DNA from: Pseudomonas amygdali
Lineage (GTDB): Bacteria > Pseudomonadota > Gammaproteobacteria > Pseudomonadales > Pseudomonadaceae
DNA: 51,882 nucleotides
Assembly (NCBI RefSeq): GCF_002699855.1
Contig: NZ_LKBW01000124.1
Location: forward strand, 5,984 to 57,865
Direction of reading: 5' to 3'
Part shown: piece by piece, positions 8,669 to 15,987 of the stretch
How the letters are laid out: each line of letters starts with the position of its first letter
Numbering within the stretch: position 1 is the stretch's first letter
Program-made: the position numbers and the translations under genes
The notes under the pieces: generated by a model
Told to the model about the DNA's origin: nothing
Databases searched by the model: none
What the model saw: the letters and a program-made list of their open reading frames with translations, nothing else

Positions 8669-9989
8669 GCGCCACAGCCCTGGATAGCCAGGGGCGCGAA
8701 CGCAGGAAACTGGTTCTGGCGGTGAGCGTGGGCGCCGCATTGGAATGGTTCTACTTTACCCTGTTTGCAATCTTTGCCTTGCAGATCGCCGTCGCGTTCT
8801 TTCCGGCGTCCGACCCATTGATGTCGTTGCTCGCTTCCTACCTGGCGCTCGCCGTTGGCTTCGTGGCCCGCCCGTTGGGCGCGCTGCTGATGGGGCGCTA
8901 TGCCGATCGCCGGGGGCGCAAGGCCGCGCTGACCCTGTCCATCATGTTGATGGGCGCCGGGACCCTGATCATGGCCGTATGCCCGACCTATGAGGCCATC
9001 GGATGGTGGGCGCCGTTGAGCATTGTCGTCGCGCGCATATTGCAGGGGGTGGCAGCCGGGGGGGGGAGATCGGCGGCGCGCTGGCCTATCTTGTCGAAAC
9101 GGCACCTGCGAACCGCCGCGGTCTATTTGCGTCCAGCCAACAAGTGGCGCAAGCCGTATCATTCCTGCTATGCGGTGTAAGTGCGAGTCTGTTGTCGAGC
9201 GTGCTGACGCCCGCTCAGTTGGATGAGTGGGGTTGGCGCGTGCCCTACGTCTTCGGACTGCTGGTCGTGGTGGCAGGTTTGAAAATTCGTCGCAGCCTTG
9301 AGGAAAGCGAGCCGCTGCGCCGCTTTCTCGATAATCAAGACAAGCATGCGATGGCACGGAAGGGGCCGAGCCTTCGCCCTTATCTGCCCAATCTCGTGAT
9401 GGGGGTGTTGATCGTCGTTCTCTGGACGGTCGCGACACAATTGATCAATTTCATGCCGACCTATGCATCGATGGTGCTTGAACTTCCGCGCAACAAGGCC
9501 TACCTGGGGTTGGTTTTGGTCGGCCTCATCACGCTGCTGTGCCCCTTGACGGCACTACTGTCGGACCGCATCGGGCGCTACACCGTCATGCTCATTGGTG
9601 CTGTGGGGATCGCGCTCTGTGCCTACCCGGGGTTCGTATGGTTGAACAACAACCCCAGTCTCCAGGCGCTGATCAGCTTCCAATGTGGGCTGGCAGTGCT
9701 GATGGTGCTTTACACCGGGCCGGCTTCGGCGGCATTGGCAGAGCTGTTTCCGGTGCAAGTCAGGGCGTTGGGCGTCTCGCTGGCTTATGCCTTATCGGTG
9801 ACTATTTTCGGCAGTTCCACTCCGACGCTGACTACCCTGATTTACCGCCACAGCGGGGATCCCTTAGCGGCCGCTCATTGGTTATTTACAGCGGCATGCC
9901 TGAGTGCGACACCGCTGGCCTGGATGTGCCTATCGAAAAGTCGGGCGAGTTCCAGCATGAGGATAGCCATCCAGAGAAAGTATGAGTGA
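8665..9989 (+). pseudogene. MHS-type MFS transporter, frameshifted at a G9 run
   Basis: Two overlapping frames together encode one major-facilitator protein of about 440 residues with about 12 membrane helices. It resembles the metabolite:H+ symporter branch (ALEWFYFTLFAIFA near the start; GRYADRRGRKAAL between helices 2 and 3). The first frame (8665 to about 9060) reads LQGVAAGGG and then nonsense. The other frame resumes with EIGGALAYLVETAPANRRG, exactly where the family continues AAGGEIGG. The join is a run of nine G at 9058-9066; seven or ten would restore the frame. This could be a true mutation, a slippage-prone contingency tract or a sequencing error. The start overlaps the hydrolase stop. 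Likely role: export or import of the product or precursor. Confidence 0.85.
9058..9066 (+). repeat. Nine-G homopolymer at the MFS frame break
   Basis: Nine consecutive G residues follow GCC in the MFS transporter gene. The family sequence continues in a different frame on either side, so the tract length decides whether the transporter is made: 7 or 10 G give an open frame, 9 does not. Poly-G tracts are slippage sites in replication and transcription, and also common sites of assembly error. Confidence 0.85.
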
Positions 9990-10324
9990 ACAAAAATTGT
10001 CTTGCCGGTCCCGATCCACGCCTACTCGGTGATAAAAATCAGAAAGCAGGATTCGTAGTGAATAGTTCTGCGTTGCTGCTTGTGTGAGCTTGGATCGGAT
10101 CAGTGAGAGATCATTGTCCAATTACGCGTGGGATCCAGCGAGTCTCGGTGCTGGGCCTACCCCCTTGAAAGAAGGGGGGCTTGAGCTCACATCCAACTCA
10201 CCGTTGGGGCAGTGACCTCTCAATCAACCAGCTTTGATGCCTGAATCTGTAATTGACGTTTGAGTTTTGCTTTTCCCGCCAACCCCTCCGATCCAGCGAT
10301 CTTTGATCGCGTCGGCCGGAGGGC
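9990..10324. other. Gene-free stretch with a hairpin
   Basis: No gene is recognisable between the MFS transporter and the integrase remnant. A perfect hairpin, CCCCCTT-GAAAG-AAGGGGG, lies at 10160-10178. It lacks a following T-run on either strand, so it is a weak candidate for a terminator of the rightward cluster. The segment nearest the integrase (10220-10324) should hold the missing C-terminal integrase coding sequence but does not, so a deletion junction probably lies near 10324. Confidence 0.45.
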
Positions 10325-10976
10325 TCACTGTCCGCTGAAAGGCTTTATAGCTTCCAAAAGCTCCAGAGCTTGCTGGGTGAGCGGGATGACATGCGTGCGG
10401 CGCTTTTTCATTCGCTCTGGAGGGATTGTCCATATCTTCTTTTTGAGATCGATATCTGCCCAGCGAGCCGTGGCAGCCTCTGCTGGACGAGTCATAGTGT
10501 GGAGCTGCCACTCTATCAAGCATCGAGTGGTCTTTTTAATGCTGGCGTTGGCGACTGTCAGCATTAGTTCTTTCAGCTCACCCGGTGCAAGCGCCGCCAT
10601 GTTTTGCTTCTTCGGTTTTTTGAAGACGGAGCGGATTCCACTGAGCGGATTTGAAAAAATCAGGCCAGCATTCACCCCATAAGTCATGATTTCGTTTAGA
10701 CGCTGGCTAAGTCGCTTGACGGTCTCTAGGCTGCCCTTTGCCTCAAGGGGTCTAGCAATCCGATTACCATAGATGCAGTGATCGCCGAGATCGGTGTATT
10801 AGCCAGTTCGGGCAGAACGTGCAGCGCAAGAGATCGCCATATATCTTCGGCATAGGCAGTGGTGACTGAGTCTTTTTTAGATCGAACCATGCGGTGGCCA
10901 CATTTTTGAATGTGTGCTCCGTAGTCGCCTTTACTGTCTGGACCGTAATGCCCTGATATTGCTGGATTTCAGGCAC
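10325..10976 (-). pseudogene. Degenerate ssrA-targeting tyrosine integrase
   Basis: Fragments of one P4-type phage integrase can be read on the minus strand in successive frames. The core-binding domain begins TFKNVATAWFDLKKTQ (about 10890-10940). It shifts frame near 10856-10870 into TAYAEDIWRSLALHVLPEL, and again near 10747 into LEAKGSLETVKRLSQRL. It then runs through TRPAEAATARWADID, which holds the first catalytic arginine, to IKPFSGQ and a stop at 10325. The N-terminal arm-binding domain is missing, as are the C-terminal HxxR and tyrosine. It lies about 40 bp from the tmRNA 3' end and points away from it, the usual place for an ssrA-specific integrase. It cannot be active, so the island cannot excise by itself. 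Confidence 0.88.
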
Positions 10977-10977
10977 A

Positions 10978-11003
10978 AAAAAAGACCTCCGAGGACGTCT
11001 TTA
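10978..11003 (-). terminator. Probable ssrA intrinsic terminator
   Basis: Read on the minus strand, an imperfect hairpin (AAGAC..CCTCGGAGG..TCTT) ends in seven T residues just after the tmRNA 3' end. It probably ends the tmRNA precursor. It lies within or next to the integration junction of the island. Confidence 0.6.
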
Positions 11004-11013
11004 GATGTAAATT

Positions 11014-11401
11014 TGGTGGAGCCGGGGGGATTTGACCCCCCGTCCGCCAGTACTCCGCTGTCGGTACTACATGCGTAGCCGTGTCTATTAAGTTAACCCT
11101 CAGCGACCCGACGGGCAGGGTGCTTTGGGCGAGCTGTGTAAGTTTTAGCCGATTCGTCCACAGCGTACTGCACGGCGATTCTGTTCTATATGACAATCAT
11201 TTTGGGTTTACAGACATCCCCTGATGATTGCTGGAGCCGAAGCTACCAGAAGTGCGGCTAGGCTGCTTACGCAGCTAGTTGAGCACCGTAGTTTTCGTCA
11301 TTGGCAACTATAGAAAGTTGCAACAGTGGATTTACGAGTTCTGTTACCAACTCGGCATGCACCTAAAGTTTCATCACCGGCGTCGAATCCAAATCGGCCC
11401 C
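11014..11401 (-). ncRNA. ssrA: tmRNA (transfer-messenger RNA)
   Basis: On the minus strand the RNA starts GGGGCCGATTTGGATTCGAC at 11401 and ends GGCTCCACCA at 11014, 388 nt. The two ends form the alanine-tRNA-like acceptor with a T-arm (GGGGTCAAATCCCC). The internal reading frame at 11267-11305 encodes the tag ANDENYGAQLAA followed by TAA. tmRNA, charged with alanine and bound by SmpB, rescues stalled ribosomes and tags the peptide for degradation. The smpB gene lies 0.7 kb away on the same strand. The 3' end is a common attachment site for mobile elements and is intact here, with island DNA next to it. A GACTGC/GCAGTC hairpin and a TACACT -10-like box lie just upstream of the 5' end. Confidence 0.96.
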
Positions 11402-11511
11402 GAGACTGCTTTCGCAGTCGCTGGGGCGCAGTGTACGCCGATTGGCGTGTCACGTCGACCCGTTTGCTGCAATCGATCAGGCTAACCGGGTGGCGGGCCT
11501 GATCGAAGGGG

Positions 11512-11796
11512 TTACTTGGTGCCTTCGCTGCCCGAGCCGGTATTTTTCAGCGAGGTGATCACCTTGGTGGTGATTTCGACGCATTTTTTCTCGTCGTTCT
11601 GAGCTTGAGCCGCTTTGGCGTTTTTCTCAGTGGTTTCTAGCATTGTCTTGTTTTCCGGGCTCAGGTTGGTGCCGGAAGAAACCTGAGCATTTTCGATCGT
11701 TTTGATGTTTGCAGCGCACAAATCATCGGCGGCAAAAACCGGCGAAGCCAACAGGGCGGCGCTGAGGAACAATCCAGTGAGGGCGGTACGCATCAT
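11512..11796 (-). CDS. Small secreted protein of unknown function
   Basis: A 94-residue protein with a clear Sec signal peptide (MMRTALTGLFLSAALLASPVFA, cleavage before ADDLC). The mature part is hydrophilic and helical (about 72 residues) with two cysteines (ADDLC and EKKC), which could form a disulfide in the periplasm. I do not recognise a family. The start is set by AAGGAG placed six bases before the first of two adjacent ATGs. It lies between ssrA and smpB on the same strand. A role in the envelope is likely from the signal peptide only. Confidence 0.75.
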   Translation of the reverse strand: MMRTALTGLFLSAALLASPVFAADDLCAANIKTIENAQVSSGTNLSPENKTMLETTEKNAKAAQAQNDEKKCVEITTKVITSLKNTGSGSEGTK

Positions 11797-12084
11797 GTGT
11801 CTCTCCTTATAACCTGTGGACTCGGTATGGCCGGTCGTTGAGGCCGTCGCCCGAGGGTTTGAAAGCCCGTTCATGTTCAGGGCCTAAAGGATTGACTGTG
11901 CTGTAACGCAGGCGTTCTATTTTATTTTCAGACAGATGCGAAAAAGCCACATTGGGCGGTTAAGGCACCAAAGTGGGGCGATCTTCGCGTTGGGGTTGTG
12001 ATTGTGCGGGGTGGATGAGAGGCGGATGGATTGAAGGTGCGCGGCGCCAAATGCCCGTTCAAGGCATTCGGCACAGGCAAGGAG
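11797..12084. other. Intergenic region between smpB and the small secreted gene
   Basis: About 290 bp without a supported gene. It should contain the promoter of the small secreted protein (minus strand) and the end of smpB. I see no clear terminator hairpin or operator. Confidence 0.4.
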
Positions 12085-12567
12085 TTAGTCGTCCTTGCCC
12101 TTGGAACGCACGGCACGCTGCAGCTCACGGTCCGAGTCGCGTTCACGCTCGGTGTGGCGCTTGTCGTATTCCTTTTTACCTTTACCCAGCGCGATTTCGC
12201 ACTTGATCAAGTGCTCCTTCCAGTAAACGGAAAGGGCCACGCAGGCATAGCCTTTCTGTTGAACCGAGCTGGTGAGCTTTTCGAGCTCGCGCTTGTTCAG
12301 CAGCAGTTTTCGGGTGCGTGTCGGGTCAGCGATGACGTGCGTGCTGGCAGTCTTGAGAGGCGTGATGTGGCAACCCATCAGCCAGGCCTCGCCATCCTTG
12401 AGCAGCACGTAACTGTCGACCAGCTGTACCTTGGTGGCACGCAGGCTTTTTACTTCCCAGCCAGCCAGGACCAGACCGGCCTCGAACTTGTGTTCGATGA
12501 AGTAATCGTGACGCGCCTTTTTATTTTGCGCGATGGTCCCTGTAGGGTTTTTCTTGAGCTTAGCCAT
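12085..12567 (-). CDS. smpB: SsrA-binding protein SmpB
   Basis: A 160-residue match to SmpB, the protein that binds the tRNA-like end of tmRNA and places it in the empty A site of stalled ribosomes. It starts [20 protein letters not shown], has the OB-fold core ([19 protein letters not shown]) and a basic C-terminal tail ([20 protein letters not shown]) that enters the mRNA channel. The ATG at 12567 gives the usual family length; an open frame extending to 12720 is not needed. Its partner ssrA is nearby on the same strand, a typical Pseudomonas arrangement. Confidence 0.97.
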
Positions 12568-12680
12568 AGGGGGCGCATTATAGGGAGTTGCATCAATGTC
12601 GGCTATGGGAAAGCGCGTGCTTGAGCACAAAGGTTGAATCCCGGACAATGCGCGATCTTTTTTGGCTGGGCGTTTCGATA

Positions 12681-14084
12681 ATGTCGACGGACAAGGTTTC
12701 AGTCCACGGTAGCTGGGCAAGCCGCTGGGTGTTCATCCTGGCTGCCACAGGTTCTGCCGTGGGGCTGGGCAGCATATGGAAATTTCCGTACATGGTCGGT
12801 GCCCATGGCGGCGGTGCATTTGTACTGGTGTTTCTGGCGTGCATCGCGCTGATCGGCATTCCGGTGATGATCGCCGAGACGCTGATTGGCCGTCGTTCCC
12901 GACTCAGTCCTGCGAATGCGCTCAAGACGCTGGCGCTGGAAGCGGGGCATTCGGCGCGATGGTCATGGGGCGCTTTTGCCGGAATGATCACGGCTTTGCT
13001 GATTCTCTCCTTTTATAGTGTGGTGGGCGGCTGGTCGCTGGATTACATCATCGACATGGGGCGCGGCGATTTTCAGGGTGTTTCGCCGGATCAGGTCGGT
13101 GCCTATTTCGGCGCGGTGATTGCAGACCCTTGGCGTCTGATTTTGTGGCACACCATTTTCATGCTGCTGTCGGCGGTGGTGATCGGCAAGGGTGTCGAGG
13201 CCGGTCTGGAGAAGAGCCTGCGCATCATGATGCCGATGCTGTTCCTGCTGATGCTGGCACTGTTGGGCTATAGCCTGACCACAGGGCATTTCATGGAAGG
13301 CGTGCATTTCATGTTCGACTTCAATCCCGACAAGGTCTTGGACGGCTTGCTGCCCGCGATGGGGCATGCGTTCTTTTCCCTGAGCGTCGGTGTCGGCTCG
13401 ATCATGGTCTACGGCGCTTACATGACCAAGGGCGCGTCTATCCGCACCACGGTCGTCGGCATCGCGTTGCTCGACACCTTTGTTTCGCTGCTGGCGGGCC
13501 TTGCGCTGTTTCCTATCGTTTTTGCTGCAGGCCTGAACCCGAGTGAGGGGCCGGGCCTGATGTTTGTAACGTTGCCATACGCGTTCGGCAACGTGGCATT
13601 CGGGCAGTTGATGGGCGTCGTGTTCTTCGTGCTGGTGGCTGTAGCGGCCTGGAGCTCGGCGATTTCGCTGCTTGAACCCATGGTTGCCTATCTGGTTGAG
13701 CGCACCCGTATTCGCTGCGCCTGGGTGACGTTCTGGCTGGCATTTACCTGCTGGTTTGTAGGGCTGGGAACGGTGTTCTCGTTCAATATCTGGCAAAAAG
13801 CCAAGTTTTTCGTGAACGATGGAGGTGTATTCCACCTCTACCAGTGGGGCGCATCGACTGGCCTGGACTTCTTTGGAGTCATTGATTTCTTCACTTCGCG
13901 GATCATGTTGCCGCTGGGTGGGTTGTGTTTTGTGGTATTCGCTGGTTGGGTGATGAGCCGTGAGACGGTGCGTGACGAGTTGTCGATTCGCAGTCCGTTG
14001 CTCTTCAGCCTGACGTTTTTTTTGATGCGCTACGTGGCGCCGCTCGGCATTCTTGTGGTGTTTGCCGCTCAGCTCTGGAAATGA
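12681..14084 (+). CDS. Sodium-dependent NSS-family transporter
   Basis: A 467-residue LeuT-fold membrane protein of the neurotransmitter:sodium symporter family. The N-terminal signature [20 protein letters not shown], followed by IWKFPYM and GGGAFV, forms helix 1 and the Na+/substrate site. About eleven to twelve hydrophobic helices follow. Bacterial members import amino acids with sodium; the exact substrate is not evident. I prefer ATG 12681 ([10 protein letters not shown]) because family similarity begins there; upstream in-frame ATGs at 12588 and 12648 exist. It is divergent from smpB and ends 7 bases before ratA, so the two may be cotranscribed. Confidence 0.9.
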
Positions 14085-14091
14085 CGCTCAC

Positions 14092-14526
14092 ATGACTACG
14101 CATATACAACGCTCTGCTTTACTGCCGTACCCGGCCGGGTTCCTTTATGACCTGGTCAATGATGTGGCTCGTTATCCCGAGTTTCTGCCGTGGTGCTCTT
14201 CCGCTACCGTACTGGATTCCAGCGAAGCGCAGATGCGCGCCAGCCTGGAAATTGCCAAGGGCGGTCTGAGCCAGAAGTTCATGACGCGCAACACGCTTAC
14301 CCCAGGCGAGTCGATCGTGATGGACCTGGTTGAGGGGCCATTCGAGCAGTTTCATGGCGTCTGGACATTCAAGCCGCTGGGCGAGAAGGCCTGCAAGATC
14401 AGCCTGGATCTGTCCTTCGATTATGCCGGCTCTATCGTTCGCGCCACCCTCGGGCCGCTGTTCAATCAGGCGGCCAATACGCTGGTGGATGCGTTCTGTC
14501 AGCGAGCGAAAGAGCTGCATGGCTGA
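14092..14526 (+). CDS. ratA: RatA-like START/coenzyme Q-binding protein
   Basis: A 144-residue SRPBCC/START-fold protein of the RatA/COQ10 family. Family sequence is plain in YPAGFLYDLVNDVARYPEFL and PWCSSATVL. In E. coli RatA has been described as a toxin blocking ribosome subunit joining, while eukaryotic COQ10 homologues bind ubiquinone; which applies here cannot be told from sequence. It overlaps rnfH by 8 bases, and this pair, usually near smpB, is widely conserved. Confidence 0.9.
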   Translation: MTTHIQRSALLPYPAGFLYDLVNDVARYPEFLPWCSSATVLDSSEAQMRASLEIAKGGLSQKFMTRNTLTPGESIVMDLVEGPFEQFHGVWTFKPLGEKACKISLDLSFDYAGSIVRATLGPLFNQAANTLVDAFCQRAKELHG

Positions 14527-14833
14527 AGCAGTGATTCAGATTGAGGTCGTGTACGCCTCTGTGCAGCGTCAGGTGTTAATGACGCTGGATGTTCCGGCAG
14601 GCTCTTCGGTGCGTCAGGCACTGGCTCTCAGTGGCATGGACAGGGAGTTTCCCGAGCTTGATCTGGCGCAGTGTGCCGTTGGCATCTTCGGCAAAGTGGT
14701 GGCTGATCCTTCCACGCGGGTGCTGGAGGCGGGTGAGCGAATCGAGATCTATCGTCCGCTGTTGGCCGATCCCATGGAGATCAGGCGTCTGCGTGCCGCC
14801 AGGGCACGGGAGAAACGGACGCTTCCCGGCTGA
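14519..14833 (+). CDS. rnfH: RnfH family ubiquitin-like protein
   Basis: A 104-residue protein of the RnfH (UPF0125) family with a beta-grasp fold. Typical segments are IQIEVVYASVQRQVLMTLDV, VGIFGKVV and GERIEIYRPLLADPMEIRR. The molecular role is not established; the partner gene ratA overlaps it at the start, suggesting a joint function. A strong bidirectional terminator follows 23 bases downstream. Confidence 0.92.
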   Translation: MAEAVIQIEVVYASVQRQVLMTLDVPAGSSVRQALALSGMDREFPELDLAQCAVGIFGKVVADPSTRVLEAGERIEIYRPLLADPMEIRRLRAARAREKRTLPG

Positions 14834-14855
14834 ACGCTGACTGAACGAAAGGCAC

Positions 14856-14882
14856 AAAAAAGCCCGGCATGCCGGGCTTTTT
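14856..14882. terminator. Bidirectional intrinsic terminator (rnfH/bamE)
   Basis: A perfect stem AGCCCGGC/GCCGGGCT with A-rich and T-rich flanks lies between two converging genes. It can end transcripts from both strands. Confidence 0.9.
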
Positions 14883-14897
14883 GTTGAGCGCTGAGGA

Positions 14898-15419
14898 CTA
14901 ACGAGAGTTGGTGTCCAGAGGCTCTTGGGTCGGGACAGGTACGGTCTCGACGCTGTCCACGTCTTTCTGGATCTTGTCCAGCAACGAACCTGGCTTGGCC
15001 GGCTCTTCAGGCTTCTGCACCGGCTGATTCTCTGCCGGGACAGTGGTATCGCTGCCTTTGCCGAGAATGGCTTCATCGCGGCTGACACCGGGCATGAAGT
15101 CGCCAGACAGGCTCACAAGCTGGTCATTGCCGTTGAATATAAGGCTGACACGCTCCTGCTGGCGTTCACCGCCACCTGGCTGCAGGCTGTACAGGTAATC
15201 CCACCGATCGGAGTGGAAAGTGTCGGTCAACAGGGGGTTGCCCATGATAAACCGTACTTGCCGTCGGGTCATTCCGGGGCGTAACTGGTCTATCATGTCC
15301 TGCGTGACGACATTACCCTGCTGGATGTCGATTTTGTAAACCCCGGGGAATGAACAACCGGCGAGTGCGAGCAGTCCCACGAAGGTGAAACTGGTTAGCA
15401 AGAGCTTGGTGTTTTGCAT
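14898..15419 (-). CDS. bamE: Outer-membrane assembly lipoprotein BamE (OmlA/SmpA)
   Basis: A 173-residue lipoprotein with signal peptide and lipobox LLALAGC (lipidated cysteine at residue 22). The BamE fold follows: [21 protein letters not shown] and [15 protein letters not shown] are the conserved stretches. BamE supports the BamA beta-barrel insertion complex at the inner face of the outer membrane. The C-terminal third (from about residue 125) is a low-complexity Pro/Glu/Lys tail longer than in E. coli, common in pseudomonads. It is divergent from fur with about 100 bp between, an arrangement known in Pseudomonas (omlA-fur). Confidence 0.96.
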   Translation of the reverse strand: MQNTKLLLTSFTFVGLLALAGCSFPGVYKIDIQQGNVVTQDMIDQLRPGMTRRQVRFIMGNPLLTDTFHSDRWDYLYSLQPGGGERQQERVSLIFNGNDQLVSLSGDFMPGVSRDEAILGKGSDTTVPAENQPVQKPEEPAKPGSLLDKIQKDVDSVETVPVPTQEPLDTNSR

Positions 15420-15517
15420 CGGTGGGCGACTTCCACTATCTTGGCTGGGACAACGTAAACCCCGATCATACCTGCATTAAGAGAAGCTGCGAAGCAGCGT
15501 CTGCGAGAAAGCTGACC

Positions 15518-15925
15518 ATGGTTGAAAATAGCGAACTACGTAAAGCAGGACTAAAGGTAACCCTACCAAGGGTTAAAATACTCCAAATGCTCGATTCTGC
15601 CGAGCAGCGCCACATGAGTGCCGAGGATGTCTACAAGGCGCTTATGGAGGCAAGCGAGGACGTCGGCCTGGCCACGGTTTACCGTGTTCTGACCCAGTTT
15701 GAAGCCGCTGGACTAGTGGTGCGCCACAATTTCGACGGCGGTCATGCTGTGTTTGAGCTGGCTGATGGCGGCCATCACGACCACATGGTCAATGTGGAGT
15801 CAGGCGAGGTTATCGAGTTCTTCGACGAAGAAATCGAGAAGCTTCAAAAGGCTATTGTCGAAAGACACGGCTTTGACCTGGTGGACCACAATCTGGTGCT
15901 CTACGTCCGCAACAAGAAGGCGTAA
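15518..15925 (+). CDS. fur: Ferric uptake regulator Fur
   Basis: A 135-residue iron-responsive repressor. The winged-helix domain (ELRKAGLKVTLPRVKILQML through ATVYRVLTQFEAAG) is followed by the dimerisation/metal domain with HHDHMVNVESGEVIEF. It contains no cysteine at all, so the CxxC zinc site of E. coli Fur is absent, as in other Pseudomonas Fur proteins, which have few or none. Start at 15518 (MVENSELRKAG) matches the family; the open frame extends upstream to 15422 without support. A hairpin (AGAAGCTGCGAAGCAGCGTCT) lies in the leader. It controls siderophore and iron-storage genes across the genome. Confidence 0.97.
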   Translation: MVENSELRKAGLKVTLPRVKILQMLDSAEQRHMSAEDVYKALMEASEDVGLATVYRVLTQFEAAGLVVRHNFDGGHAVFELADGGHHDHMVNVESGEVIEFFDEEIEKLQKAIVERHGFDLVDHNLVLYVRNKKA

Positions 15926-15945
15926 GCCAGACGGCGTAAAAACCA

Positions 15946-15977
15946 GCACCAAAGGCGACCCCGGGTCGCCTTTGTGC
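15946..15977. terminator. Bidirectional intrinsic terminator (fur/recN)
   Basis: A long palindrome built on AAAGGCGACC/GGTCGCCTTT lies between converging fur and recN. The T-run is short but the stem is strong, so it probably serves both genes. Confidence 0.75.
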
Positions 15978-15987
15978 TTTCTGCGGT

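Noticed and set aside
10160..10178. CCCCCTT/AAGGGGG hairpin as a terminator
   Set aside because: No T-run follows on either strand, so I list it only as a hairpin in the gene-free stretch.
10224..10523. 99-codon frame opposite strand near the integrase
   Set aside because: It overlaps the integrase remnant in another frame and shows no family sequence of its own.
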